A stretch of 64,000 nucleotides of DNA from Pegoplata infirma (GCA_963921195.1 OY992539.1:209006035-209070034); one strand, 5' to 3'. Shown: positions 34,431 to 47,471, numbered from the stretch's first letter. Notes: generated by a model from the letters alone, not told the origin. Program-made: numbers and translations.

Positions 34431-34836
34431 TTATTTTTTTTTTAAATTTTAAAAAATCCTAAAACTTTTTGTTGCTGGTTAATTAAATCCGATTGGCCTT
34501 AAATTTATACCACATAATTTTTAGGTCTAGTAGAATAAAAAATTTCCCGGACACTTGGGAAACAAAAGTTAAAGAAAAAATGCCACTCTACCCTGCATAT
34601 TTGTTCTTATTTATGTACTTTATTTGGTCTCATTAAAATAAATCCAATATTTAAAATAAAAACATTTTATAAAATAGTATAACAAAAATCTGTAGTAGGT
34701 TATTATTTGCAATATAAAACATTTGAAACTAGTTTTATATATTGCCAAACCACATTTTAATTTATGTTATGTAAAAAGCCAACAATTTTATAAATAAACT
34801 TTAAAAACTTTTCCAAAAAAAAAAAAAATAAATATA
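34431..34836. other. AT-rich non-coding DNA
   Basis: No feature recognised. Confidence 0.4.
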
Positions 34837-35779
34837 TCGAGGGCCTATATTCAAAACCCTCTATCTTAAAAAACATAACTTTTCAGGAGAGCCAAAAAAC
34901 TGTTTATTTCGCGTATTGTTAGAGTAATTAAAATTCGATATTCTACAATATTTTTTTAAATCAACTACTGAATCTCACATATAATTTGTTTTTTAAATTT
35001 TGCACTATTGGGGATATTATGAAAGATAGAGGGTTTTGTTTCTCAAAAATATTAAGTTCATGAATGAAAATGATCAGATAGAGGGTTTTGTATTTTAATA
35101 AAAATGAATTATTATGACTTTATTTATGACACCGGTAAATTTTTAACGTGATTTATTAATGATAACGGCTTATAAAGAATTCCGAAATCGCGGTTTTGGT
35201 CCACAGGTGCTGATTTTTGAGACAAAAAATATTTTTTTACCGACATCATCTTAAAAGATGACAAACTGTTGAGTATGTTATGTAAAAAAAAAATTTAAAA
35301 ATTTAAAACGCGATTTTGGTCCACAGATGCTGATCAGCATCCCGATTTTTAAGATTAAAATTTTTGTTTCATAATGTACACAAGACATCCAAATTTTGAG
35401 CGATATTCTTCAAAAAAGTCAAACAAAAATTTTGAGAAAAAAATTAGCATCTCTGGACCAAAATCGTGATTCTGGAATTTTTTTGACAAATTCATGTTCA
35501 GCATGCAAAAATTAGTATGAAAACATGTAATGCATGATGAAATTATTAAAAAAAAATATTTATAAATTAATTATTTGAAAAGATAGAGGGTTTTGCATGC
35601 AGAAAAATTATTTGTATAAGAGATAGAGAAAACCAAAAATGCAAATAATATAGCAAAAAAAAAATATTTTTGTTCTGAATTTTACACCATAGATGAGAGT
35701 CGTTTTACTGAATATTTTGCCATCAAAAAGTAATTTTCGTGAAAATGGAAGATAGAGGGTTTTGAATATAGGCCCTCGA
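34837..35779. mobile_element. TA-target element with GATAGAGGGTTTTG repeats, 943 bp
   Basis: The inverted ends are TCGAGGGCCTATATTCAAAA in both orientations, flanked by TA. The word GATAGAGGGTTTTG (or its complement) occurs at both ends and three times inside (about 35030, 35078, 35581). ATTTTGGTCCAGAGATGCTGAT-like words also recur. No open reading frame. The palindrome extends 2-3 bp beyond the suggested ends, so the boundary is not certain. Confidence 0.75.
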
Positions 35780-36090
35780 TATTCTATATATAAACTACCA
35801 GATTAAAAAAGTTTATTTATTGTTATAAATAATTTGATAAATTTATATAAAATTATATATAATTTGATAAGATTATATACAGGATACAGTATTTTGAAAA
35901 TTGGATAAAATTTTATATAATGTGATAAAGTTATATATTATATCCAGGATTTTATAAAATTATATCAAATTATATCTTATTTGATAGCATTTAATAAAAT
36001 TATATCTAATTTGATAAAAATTTTATAAAATTATATCAAATAAGATATAATTTGATATAATTTTATAAAATTATATCCACCAAATCCTCG
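35780..36090 (+). repeat. Irregular AT repeats
   Basis: ATATAATTTGATAAAATT-like words recur without a fixed period. They lead into the 20-bp tandem repeat. Confidence 0.6.
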
Positions 36091-36091
36091 A

Positions 36092-36415
36092 TATAATTAT
36101 ATATAATTTGTCAAATTATATATAATTTTGTCAAATTATATATAATTTTGTCAAATTATATATAATTTTGTCAAATTATATATAATTTTGTCAAATTTTA
36201 TATAATTTTGTCAAATTTTATATAATTTTGTCAAATTATATACAATTTTGTCAAATTATATATAGTTTTGTCAAATTATATATAATTTTGTCAAATTATG
36301 TATAATTTTGTCAATTTGACAAATTATATATAATTTTGTCAAATTATACATAATTTTGTCAAATTATATATAATTTTGTCAAATTATGTATAATTTTGTC
36401 AAATTATATATAATT
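36092..36415 (+). repeat. 20-bp tandem repeat (TATATAATTTTGTCAAATTA)
   Basis: About 16 units of 20 bp with few changes and one partial unit at about 36312. The unit is itself nearly self-complementary in its AT part. Confidence 0.9.
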
Positions 36416-36447
36416 TCATAAAATTTTTTAAAAACTGAAGCCTATAT

Positions 36448-38178
36448 GAGGCATTCCACACCAAATGTCCAGCGAAAAAAAACATGTGTACCGTAAACTT
36501 CTGAATAGGTGATATGGATAGCCCTATATGGAACTTGGAAAATTGCGTTTTTGGTTTTTCAATTTTTCAAAAACTGGGCTTAGGAGGCGTGGTCAAATAT
36601 TGGAAAAATGGTAAAATTTGTTGCGAGTTGCCTTGATTAAATATTTATCACATTAAAACGGAATGCACCACAATGTCAAAAATTTACGTTCTTATATAGT
36701 TTTGTATGGGCTATCGAATAAATTTTTTTTTTTTGGAAAATTTTCAGAGCCCGTTCTGAAATTTTCCATTTTTTAAAAAAGTCAATTTATCAAAAATCCG
36801 GCCACTTTTTTTTTCTTTTTTATTTATTTTTTTAAAAGTTTAGATGTTTGTCCATCCACACAAAAAAAAATCAGAAACACGTTCATCTTTTTTTTCGAGA
36901 AAATCGCATTTGAACTTTAAATTTCGTAACAATTAAGTAATTTGCTTGTATTTTCTTGTGTCAACAGAGCGTATGACGAATATTTATGCAATTAATATTA
37001 CTCATTCGCAACTTTAAAACAAGTAAAAAAGTAAAATTCGGCCTTGCCGAATGTAGTGATACCCTCCACAATTTCAAAAAGATTATTGCAAAAAACATTA
37101 TTTAAAAAATTACTTTTGAAAAAAAAAATTTTTTTGAAAAAAAAAATTTCCGCGAAAAAAATTTTGGAAAAAAAATCCGCGATTTTTTTATTTTTTTGTC
37201 AAAAAATATGTTCGTACTTGTTTAAATACCATTTGGTGTTCAATTATGTTCACATATGCCAACCAGAAGCCGAATTAAAGCATTTTGTATTTTAAGGTTA
37301 TGTTGAATGTACTGAAATTTTTGAGGTGTGCTTACATTTTCGTTCATAACTTTTGAACCGCTGAACCGATATCGCTCAAATGCAATACCAAACTTCTCGG
37401 GAGAACTTCCAATAAATATCTTAAGTTTCAGTCATCTCTGTGCAATATTTTGTCCGCGAGAGCATTTTCAACAGACAGACGGACAGACGGACAGACGGAC
37501 AGACGGACAGACGGACAGACGGACAGACGGACATCGCTAGAATGTCTTAAAATCGATCGGGCATCATGAATATATATACTTTATGGGGTCCCAGATCGAT
37601 ATTTCGATGAGTTACAAACAGAATGACAAACTTATATATACCCTCTATCACTAAGTGGAGGGTATAACAAAGAAATACAAGCAAATAACAAAATTGTTAT
37701 GAAATTTAAAGTTCAAATGCGATTTTCTCGAAAAAAAAGATGAACGTGTTTCTGATTTTTTTTTGTGTGGATGGACAAACATCTAAACTTTTAAAAAAAT
37801 AAATAAAAAAGAAAAAAAAAGTGGCCGGATTTTTGATAAATTGACTTTTTTAAAAAATGGAAAATTTCAGAACGGGCTCTGAAAATTTTCCAAAAAAAAA
37901 AAATTTATTCGATAGCCCATACAAAACTATATAAGAACGTAAATTTTTGACATTGTGGTGCATTCCATTTTAATGTGATAAATATTTAATCAAGGCAACT
38001 CGCCACAAATTTTACCATTTTTCCAATGTTTGACCACGCCTCCTAAGCCCAGTTTTCGAAAATTTGAAAAACCAAAAACGCAATTTTCTTAGTTACATAT
38101 AGGGCTATCCAAACAACCTATTCAGAAATTTACGGACACATGTTTTTCTGTAGCGGGACATTTGGTGTGGAATGCCTC
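36448..38178. mobile_element. Foldback element with a mini-me-like insert in its loop
   Basis: The ends GAGGCATTCCACACCAAATG are exact inverted copies. Arms of about 500 bp (36448-36950 and 37677-38178) share GGGCTTAGGAGGCGTGGTCA and GTGGCCGGATTTTTGATAAA. It is flanked by CTATAT on both sides (36442-36447, 38179-38184), a possible 6-bp duplication, but the AT-rich site makes that weak. The loop holds the element at 37020-37668. Confidence 0.82.
37020..37668 (+). mobile_element. Mini-me-like element, subfamily 3, full length
   Basis: Starts CAAGTAAAAAAGTAAAATTC with hairpin ATTCGGCCTTGCCGAAT and TGATACCCTCCAC. It has TTTGAACCGCTGAACCGATA, a microsatellite of about eight GACAGACG-type units (37473-37531), AATCGATCGGGCATCATGAA and GGAGGGTATAA. 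Close to the copy at 27811. Confidence 0.85.
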
Positions 38179-38184
38179 CTATAT

Positions 38185-40370
38185 ATAATCTTATATAATT
38201 ATATATAATTTTTATCAAATTATATATAATTATAAAAAAAAACTTTTTTTACTCGGTTACATAAACATTTCATTTAACCACATAAAGTCTAAAAACAAAA
38301 TCTAATAAAAATAAAAACCAGAAAATCTGTAAAATAACCATAAAAACAAGGATTGATTTGATGAACTTAAAGGATTCATTTTGGTCTAAAATTTTATATA
38401 AAAATATTTTACTATAAACAAAACTCACTTACAAAATCGACCGACAATATGGTAAAAGAAATGTTGTTAAAATTTGTAATGCAGTAAAATAAACAAAATC
38501 CAAAAAGAAATCTTGCAAAATATCTTTAAGGCATTTTTAAGGGGGTTTTTAGCTTTAGGAAAGGATAAATCATTTGCTTTATGAAAATATAACACTTTTG
38601 TTTTTATTTTTTGTTCTAAATATCCTTAAGGATATTTGATTAGGTGGATTCATATACATGAAATTACACTCAGCAACCCACACAGAAGCATTAACACACA
38701 CTTTTACATTCATTTATCTGGAAAAAGGATTCGAAAAACAAATTGCAATAAGTAAAGAAACCCTTTTTTAGAATTTGAGTCATTTTGATTGATTTGAGAA
38801 AATTCTTAAATAAACATTCACATTCCCCAATTATTTTTTTTTTTGATTTTTGTGTTTTTGATTTTTTTTTGTTGCTTTACAAAAATTCTAGGATTTTAAG
38901 GATATGAATTTTGTTGGATTTCTTGTTAGCGGAGGCCATAAAAATAGCATTTGTGGTATTATCTCATGCTTATATCGATATTTTGACATGCTTTCTTTTG
39001 GTAATTAATTGGTTAAAATTTGTTCAGTAGATTCGCGGATATGCTAAGTGGTTTCAGAGAAGATGGTTTTGGCAAAAATTTGCTTAAAAATTACAGGCAT
39101 TCAAAAGTAGGTACTAGATTTTGTTTTTCATAATTTACAGGTTCTTAACCTGTCAGTTAAGAACCTCTCTAAACGGTCTGTTAAAGTATAATTTTATTAA
39201 AGTACCATTTTGTTAAGGTAACGTTTTTTTAAAGTACCGTTTTTTAAGGTACCAAAAGTATAAACAGTGATGCCAATTTAATGGCATTGGTAATGTGCAT
39301 AGCGTTTTTTTCCTTAAAACCAGGCACCGGATTTTAAAAACCGAAAACACAAAATTTTAAGTTTTTATCAAAATTAAAAAATTTTATTGTGTTCAAAATA
39401 AAATATTTTTCTATAATAATTTTTTTATTTTCATCGAAAGATGAAAATATATTTTTCTTACAAAAAAAATTAAAACAAAAAATAACAAAAGAAACTTTTT
39501 CCAAAGATATTTAAAATGATATTTATCAAAAACAAAACCAAAAAAAAAAAAAAAAACAAAAATAAAAAGTTTTTTCGTAAAATTAAAAGTTGGAACAAAT
39601 GTTGTTGTTATTTTTGTAACAAATTTTGTATATGTTTGAATGTATTTTGTATTTATTTTCAAATGCCAAATATTTAAATACAAAAATTACCAAAACAAAT
39701 TTGAATATTGAAAACAATAAAAAACTTTTTATTTTTCGATCCTTTTATATTTTTCTTTTCTTTTAAAAAGTTTTTTTTTTTGGTTTTGGTTTTTATTTTC
39801 ATAACGAAAAATATTTTGAAATAGATATTTATTTTAATTTTTTTTTTCTTTGAAATTTAAATTTTATTCAACTTCTACGATAAATATATTTGATAAAAAC
39901 CAAAAATAAAAAGTTTTCCGGTCCTTGCTTAAAACACGTCTTTAAACACAAAAATCAAAATTTCTGCCGTTGCCGTCCACCGTCATTGTTTCTGGCCGAT
40001 TATCTTTAACCACGGCAATCTTCTACTGTGCCCTGCAGGTTTTTTTTTCGGTTTTAGGTTAACAAATCCAAGTCTAGTGCTATTTTTTTGACCATTTCTA
40101 ACCAAAAATATTGTTTAAGATCTAAATAAATATTTACTACAAATCTTTTATTGTTTATTTTGTAGCTACTGGCTTTAACAAACATTTAGTTTGATTAAGA
40201 AACCGTCTTTAATTTAATATAGCCTGAAGATATAATTGCATTTAAGGGTAAGAATATCCTGATTTAATGATAAAGGATATTTTATGTAAGATAGTTTCAT
40301 ATTTAGTACTGAAATTTTTTGCATTTTCTTAAAAACACTAGTGTAGGGTATTATATGGTAATACCGTACT
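38185..40370. other. 2.2 kb of AT-rich DNA, no gene seen
   Basis: No satellite hallmarks, no element ends, and all frames are closed quickly. Small features only: a GGTTCTTAACCTGTCAGTTAAGAACC hairpin near 39140-39164, and AAAGTACCGTTTT-like words at 39185-39255. A less AT-rich patch at 39960-40040 (GCCGTCCACCGTCATTG) matches nothing else here. It could be a surviving piece of unique host DNA. Confidence 0.5.
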
Positions 40371-43296
40371 CAATTCTGGAAAAAGTACTTTATTAAAAAT
40401 TCTGTTACTAAATGATCCTTTCCAATTGAAATTTAGAATGTAGGATCCTACGGCGAGAAAAACATTCTTGAAAAAGTAGCTTTTGGAAATTCAGTTTCTT
40501 TAGGGATTAAAAGGGCAAACAAGTGTACTTTGGTACTTTTTATATTTCCTGAATTAATGGTCCCAAAAACTTGAAATTTGAATGGATCCATCGATAAAAA
40601 AAAAACATTCTGGAAAAACTACTTTTTTAAAATTCCGTTTCTACTTTTGGTTCTTTAAATATTTCGTAAATTAATGATCCTAGATAATTTAAATTTGAAA
40701 TGTAGGATCCTTCGATGAAAAATAAATCTGAAAAAGTACCTTTTTGAAATAAAAAAAAATTTTACTTTTGGTACTTTTTATATTTTCTAAAAAAATACCT
40801 TTTTTTAAATTCCGTTTCTAAGGGGGATAAAAAGTGTACTTTCGGTACTTTTTTGTATTTCCTGACATAATGGTTTTAGAAACTTGAAATTTGGAATGTA
40901 AGATCCTTTGGTGAAAAAAGGTATTCTGGAAGAGATCATTTTACTATTTTCTGAAATAATGATTAGAAATTGTGAATGAAGGATCTATTGTTTTTTCACA
41001 TTCTAAAAAATGTACTTTTTGAAACTTCTTTTCTGAGCGGTGTTAATAATGATAAATAATAATGAAATAATGATAAATAATAATGAAATAATGATACTTA
41101 AAATTTGAAATGCGGGAACCTTCGGTAAAAAAAACATTTTAGAAAAAGTACTTCTTCGAAATACCGTTTCTAAACAGGTAAAAAACTGTACATTTGGTAC
41201 TTTTCATATTTCCTGATATAATGGTATAATGGTAATAGATAATTCAAATTTGAAATGTAGGATCCTTCAGTAAAAAAAAATCTGAAAAAGTAACTTTTTA
41301 AAATAAAAAAAATTTAATTTTGGTACTTTTTATATTTTCTAAAAAAATACTTTTTGGAAATTCCATTTCTAAGGGGGATAAAAAGTGTACTTTCGGTACT
41401 TTTATGATATTTACTGACATAATGGATCTAGAAAGATCGTTTGGTGAAAAAATGTCTTCTGGAAAAGATAATTTTAATATTTTCTAAAATAATGACTTGA
41501 AATTGTGAATGAAGGATCTATTGTGTTTTCACATTCTAAAAAATGTACTTTTTGAAAATTTCGTTTCTTAGCGGTGTTAAAAAGCATATAATTGGTACTT
41601 TTAATATTTTCTGAAATAATGATAAATAATACTGAAGTAATAATACTTAAAATTTGGAATGCAGGATCCTTCGAAAAAAAAAACATTCTAGAAAAAGTAC
41701 TTTTTGGAAATTCCGTTTCTAAACAGGTAAAAAACTGTACATTTGGTACTTTTCATATTTCCTGATATAATGGTATAATGGTAATAGATAATTCAAATTT
41801 GAAATGTAGGATCCTTCGGTGAAAAAAAAAATTGAAAAAAGTACCATTTTGAAAGAAAAAAAAATTTTACTATTGGTACTTTTTATATTTTCTAAAAAAA
41901 ATACTTTTTGAAAATTCCGTTTCGATGGGGGATAGATAAAAAGTGTACTTTCGGTGCTTTTTTTATATTTACTGACATAATGGATCTAGAAAGATCCTTT
42001 GGTGAAAAAAGACATTCTGGAAAAGGTACATAATTTCAATATTTTCTGAAATAATGACTTGAAATTCTGAATGGAGGATCTATTGTTTTTTCACATTCTA
42101 AAAAACGTTTTTTTTTTGAAAATTTCGTTTCTTAGCGGTGTAAAAAAGCATACGTTTGGTACTTTTAATATTTCCTGAAATAATGATAAATAATAATGAA
42201 ATAATGATATTTAAGATTTGGAAAGCAGGATTCTTCGGTAAAAAAAAACATTCTAGAAAGAGTACTTTTTGGAAATTCCGTTTTTTTATATTTCCTGATA
42301 AAATGGTATAATGGTAATAGATAATTCAAATTTGAAATGTAGGATCCTTCGGTAAACAAAAAAAATCTGAAAAAGTACCTTTTTGAAATAAAAAAAAATT
42401 TACTTTTGGTACTTTTTATATTTTCTAAAAAAAAATAATTTTTGGAAATTCCATTTCTAAGGGGGATAAAAAGTGTACTTTCGGTACTTTTATGATATTT
42501 ACTGACATAATGGATCTAGAAAGATCGTTTGGTGAAAAAAGGTCTTCTGGAAAAGATAATTTTAATATTTTCTGAAATAATGACTTGAAATTGTGAATAA
42601 AGGATCCTTTATTTTTTCACATTCTAAAAAAATGTACTTTTTGAAAACTTCGTTTCTTAGCGGTGTCAAAAAGCATACATTTGGTAGTTTTTAAATTTCC
42701 TGAAATAATGATAAATAATACTGAAGTAATAATTCTTAAAATTTGTAATGCAGGATCCTTCGGTAAAAAAAAAACATTCTAGAGAAAGTACTTTTTTGAA
42801 ATTCCGTTTCTAAAGAGGTAAAAAACTGTACATTTGGTACTTTTCATATTTCCTGATGTAATGATATAATGGTAATAGATAATTTAAATTTGAAATGTAG
42901 GATCCTTCGGTGAAAAAAAAAAATCTGAAAAAAGTACCTTTTTTAAATAAAAAAAATTTACTTTTGGTACTTTTTGGAAATTCCGTTTCTAAGGGGGATA
43001 AAAAGTGTACATTCGGTACTTTTTTTATATTTACTGACATAATGGATCTAGAAAGATCCTTTGGTGAAAAAAGGCATTCTGGAAAAGGTAATATTAATAT
43101 TTTCTGAATATAAAGACTTGAAATTGTGAATGAAGGATCCTTTGTTTTTTCACATTCTAAAAAATGTACTTTATGAAAATGTATTTTTTTAGCGGTGTTA
43201 AAACCCATACATTTGGTACTTTTAATATTCCTGAAATATAGATGAAAAAAAATCATTCTGGAAATAGTACTTTTTTGAAATTCCGTTTATAAAGAG
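40371..43296 (+). repeat. ~140-bp satellite organised in ~550-bp higher-order units
   Basis: Hallmarks TTTGGTACTTTTCATATTTC, CTGATATAATGGTATAATGG, TTGAAATGTAGGATCCTTCG, AAGGGGGATAAAAAGTGTAC and TTCTAAAAAATGTACTTT recur in a fixed order. The landmark AATGATAAATAAT falls at about 41047, 41620, 42183 and 42710, giving a period of about 530-570 bp. This higher-order unit is much better preserved than the satellite elsewhere. All open frames here are by-products. Confidence 0.85.
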
Positions 43297-43473
43297 CCCA
43301 GCAGAAATTTTGCTGAACGTTCAGCAGCTTTTGGAAGGGGAACTTGAGTAAAGGAGCGCATCCAATTGCGCTGAATTCATGCATGATTCTCTAAGGCGAT
43401 GTCCCACTTTAGAGCGCTAGTTGGATACACAGAAACAGCGCTCTTTAGATGCACTGAAATCACGTGTCTTTAG

Positions 43474-43590
43474 AGCGCTGATTTAAGCAGAATAAAGATG
43501 CTGTAAATTCATGTATCTTTTTAGCGCTGATTTAAGCAGATTAAAGATGCAGTGAATTCATGTATCTTTTTAGAGCTGATTTAAGCAGAA
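43474..43590 (+). repeat. 49-bp tandem repeat, 2.4 copies
   Basis: AGCGCTGATTTAAGCAGAAT starts at 43474, 43523 and 43572 (the last as AGAGCTG), with ATTCATGTATCTTTTT between. It forms the left subterminal region of the element above. Confidence 0.85.
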
Positions 43591-44704
43591 TAAAAGTCCT
43601 GACTACACCATTTCCATGTTTCAGAAATTTCCAACTGTATTTAAGAAATTTCCATTTTTACTTTTACTGAAATACAGATGGAAAATGTGAAATACATTTG
43701 ACTATTTCTGAAATACAATTGAAAAATCTGAAATACAATTGAATATTTTTGAAATAAAATTGGAAAATCTGAATTTGAAAATGGTGTAAACCAACCGCTG
43801 AAAACGTATGTTTTTAGTTTAGTTTGTAGTATTGTTAAAAAATTTAAATGTTTGTGTGAAAAAAAACTTCAAAAGTCCTGACTACTCTATGTTTCAGAAA
43901 TTTCCAACTGTATTTAAGAAATTTCCATTTTTACTTCAAATTTTCTAAATGATTTTTTGGAAAATATAAATGAGTTTTCTGCAAAGAATTTAGAAAATTT
44001 TTAAATACAAACGGAAGTTTTTGAAAAACAGTTGGAAATTTTTAAAATACACATGGATTTTTTTTTAATTTCAATGGAATTTTCTTAATAGCGATTATAA
44101 GATTTTGAAATCCAAATGGAAATATTTAAATGCAAATGTAATTTTCTGAAAAGCATTTAGAAATTTTCTTAAATACAATTTGAAATTTCTAAAATATTAA
44201 TTGAAATTTCTGTAAATATAAATTGAAATTTCTAAAATAAAGTTGGAAATTTTTGAACTATCAATGGAAATTTTTGAAATATAATTTAAAATTTTTGAGT
44301 TATATTTGGAATTTTTTTAAATATAATTGGAGTTTCTAATATATGATTGGACATTTTTTGTAATAAAATTTGTATTTTTTAAAATTAAAGTTCTAAAATT
44401 AAAATGTAAAAATGAGATAAAAAACAAAAAAAATTACCAATAAATGAAAAAATATTCAAAAGAAGTTATAACAAATGTATCTTAGTTTTTCTGTTTTTTC
44501 GTGATTAGAGTTTGTGTTTAATCCAAATCGGTTTATTCATCGAAATAACAAATAAGCTTTGGCTGTTTTTTGGTTGGCCTATTTATCATCATTTAAAATG
44601 TGTTAAAGGCCTCTGTTATGTCTTTCAAAACTTTTCAAATCACATGATATTTTCCGAATCACATGAAATCGAGTTTGGTGTTTGTTTACGGGTTCATTCA
44701 AAGT

Positions 44705-45138
44705 CAGACAAGGAAAAACAATAAAATTTAAAATTCGTTATTGATAAAATTCAATTTTGAATTTTTCAAAAAATTCAAGAAAGAATTTTAAATATAATTC
44801 TTAAAAATTTTATTTTAAATTCTTAGAAGAAATAAAATTCAAAAAAATTTTATTTAAAATTCTTTAAAGAATTTTATTAATAAAAAAAAAGAATTTTATT
44901 TCCATAATAACAAATATATTCTGAACAAATAAATATTCAAACCAAAAGTAAAATAAAATTAAACCAAAAATAAAATTCAAAAATAAAATTCAAACCAAAA
45001 ATAAAATTCTTTTTTTTTTGAGAATTTTATTTTTGGAAATAATAAAATTCAAATGTTTTTGAGAATTTTATTTAAACAAAAATTTTATTTCAAATACCTT
45101 ATGAATTTTAAATAAAATTCGTATTTTTTCCTTGTCTG
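44705..45138. mobile_element. hAT MITE, 434 bp
   Basis: The ends CAGACAAGGAAAAA are exact inverted copies. It is flanked by a perfect 8-bp duplication TTCAAAGT (44697-44704, 45139-45146). The interior is AAAATTC/GAATTTT-rich and non-coding. The related copy at the right edge of the window lacks this insert at the same point (about 63873-63885), which is a natural empty site. Confidence 0.92.
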
Positions 45139-45634
45139 TTCAAAGTTGAAATCAAATAACTAAAATTTAAAAAAATATAACAAAAAAATGCATTCGTTTT
45201 ACTTTACAAAACTTTATTTATGTGAAACAAAATGAAAAAAAAATCGGAAGTGAACATCAAAAAAATATCGGAAATTTTCATTTTCACATTTTTTATGGAA
45301 TTTTTTTTGGGAACAGCGGTCAAAGATGCTATGATTGAAGCGCTCTTTGCAGCGCTGATTAATGCGCAATAATGATGCAGTCAAATCATGTGTCTTTGTC
45401 TAAAACTCATGTTTTTTTATTCAAAAAGTGTTAAAAATATTAAAAAGGAAAGCAAGTGTGAAATTTTATCAAAAAATAATTACACATTATAAGTTTTATA
45501 TAAAAAATCCTAAAAAAAAAATTAAAATTTTTTCCCCTTCCTTTTACTGCATCCCTAAGAGCGCTCTTTGGATGCGCTACGGTATGCTATAAACAGATGC
45601 TGTGTCGCCAAAATCTCGATTTATTTCTGCTGGG

Positions 45635-45877
45635 AGATAAAAAAGTGTACATTTGGTACTTTTTATATATCCTGATATAATGGTTCTAAAAACTTGAAAT
45701 TTTGAATAAAGGATCCTTCAGTGAAAATACATTCTGAAAACAGTACTTTTTTGTATAGTTCCTAAAATAATTGTTAAATTATAAAGAGGTAAAAAAGTGT
45801 ACATTTGGTACTTTTTATATTTCCTGATAAAATGGTTCTAGAAATTTGAAATTTTGTATGTATGACCATTCAGTAAC
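45635..45877 (+). repeat. ~140-bp satellite
   Basis: AAAAAGTGTACATTTGGTAC occurs twice, with CTGATATAATGGTTC and AAAGGATCCTTCAG. It continues the array seen left of 43297, so the element there simply split it. Confidence 0.8.
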
Positions 45878-45885
45878 AAAATTGG

Positions 45886-46179
45886 TAGTGTCCGACCGAA
45901 TATTCGGCTTCGGCTTCGGCCAAAATGCACTATTCGGCCACTATTCGGCTTCGGCCACAATTTTGCCGAATATGCTGAATAGCGAATAATTGTATAATAT
46001 TTGTGCTCTCGTGTTGAAAAACACACTAAACTAACTTTGAATCACATTAGTAAGCCACAGAAACAGTTTACTAAGTGTTTTTGCAACTAAAAACATTTTT
46101 TTTTTAATATTCGGCTTCGCCTTCGGTTTGGCCGAATAGTGAAAATTTGGCCAAAAAAGGTGTATTCGGTCGGACACTA
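45886..46179. mobile_element. hAT MITE, 294 bp, rich in TATTCGGC words
   Basis: The ends TAGTGTCCGACCGAATA are exact inverted copies. It is flanked by a perfect 8-bp duplication AAAATTGG (45878-45885, 46180-46187). Subterminal regions are full of TATTCGGCTTCGGCC and GGCCGAATA words. Non-coding. Confidence 0.92.
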
Positions 46180-46187
46180 AAAATTGG

Positions 46188-46513
46188 TTCTAAGGGTCGC
46201 AGATAAAGTAAAAAAAGTGTCCTTTTGTAATTTTTTTTATATTCTGAAATAATGTTACAAGGTAGTAAAAATTTTGAATGTAGGATCCTTCAGGAATTAA
46301 ACCATTCTGGAAAAAAGTACTTTTTTGGAAATTCCGTTTAAAACGGTCTAAATTTGTTACTTTTTATATTTCCTAAAAAAAATTGTCCTAGAAACTTGAT
46401 ATTTTGAATCTAGGATAATCCAACAAAAAGAAACCATTCTGAAAAAATAGTTTTTGGAAAATTTGATTCTTGGGGGACAAAAAAACGGGAAAGAGGGAAG
46501 TGTTTTTAAATAA
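46188..46513 (+). repeat. ~140-bp satellite
   Basis: CTGAAATAATGTTACAAGG, AATGTAGGATCCTTCAGG and TTATATTTCCTAAAAAAAATTGTCC mark about two units up to the next element. Confidence 0.7.
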
Positions 46514-47471
46514 CCCGGGTGAAAATGACCATGTATGTTCATACATGCTCATACATGATTCCATGTATGATAGTATATGAGCAATGTATGGAAATGTATG
46601 TCATATATGGGAACATATATGAACATACACAAGTAATGTAATATTCCATATATATAAATGTATGCAACTATGTGTGGATAGGTATAAGTCATACTCCTTC
46701 ATATATGCTATGCATCTGCATAGCATACATGTCTTAAAAAAATTTTTTTTTAAGGTTTGGTTCGGCAGAACTTTGCAAAATTGGACGAAGTTCATGTATG
46801 GGTTCAGTCTAAAAAAGTCGTTCGGTTGGACAATAATGATCATACATCATCAGGATTGGTTATAATTTTTGTATTCTATAGGCGAATATGAACGGCACTA
46901 ACGTAAACAACCAAATTTAGAAGAAAATTCGAACACTCTGACGGTATTACTGTCAGAGCTGCGAAGGATTTCATCCCTTAATAAGATTTTGTGTTCTGAA
47001 TTAAACTTTAAAGATTGCATTTCCCAATCACAATTTATCGAATGAATTTACAACCTAAAAAAATGAGTCCAGTTTCCTACTATAAATTGGGTAAATTTCA
47101 ACAAATTCAAAAAATACTATAAATTGATGGCAAAAATCGAATCCATTCCAAGAAATATTGATATTTAAAGATAATTGTATTCAGTGACTATAAAAATCGA
47201 ATGTATTTTATTTGTGAATTCATTCGAAAAGTGGTTAATTCTTCGAAGCTTTGATTATCATAAAGTCCAAAGTATATTTTTAAAATATTCGTTAGTTTTT
47301 ATTAAGAAATCAGTGTCATAAATTAGTACAAATTATTTTTATTTAAAAAAATTTCAATTAATAGACGTTTTATGGAAAAAAATGCATAAAAAAAAAATTT
47401 ACATACAAATTCATGTATGACAATGTATGATCATTAATGTACATGTACCCTCAAATTACGGATATGCACAT

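Larger units (their letters stand above)
43297..45634. mobile_element. Element with CCCAGCAGAAAT ends and AGCGCT repeats
   Basis: The inverted ends are CCCAGCAGAAAT on both sides; AG on both sides may be a 2-bp duplication. Both subterminal regions carry AGCGCTCTTT, GATGC and AGCGCTGATTTAAGCAG words. The interior has TTTCAGAAATTTCCAACTGT twice (43632 and 43892) and many short TCTGAAATACAATTG-like repeats. It is interrupted by a hAT MITE (44705-45138). A second, partial copy lies at 63765-64000. No coding sequence recognised. Confidence 0.75.

Noticed and set aside
42810..43256. A 148-codon minus-strand open frame
   Set aside because: It lies wholly in the ~140-bp satellite and repeats its unit; the same peptides recur in other units.
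44512..44724. A 70-codon open frame ending near the hAT MITE
   Set aside because: No family resemblance; it crosses the insertion boundary at 44705 and is a chance frame in an element.
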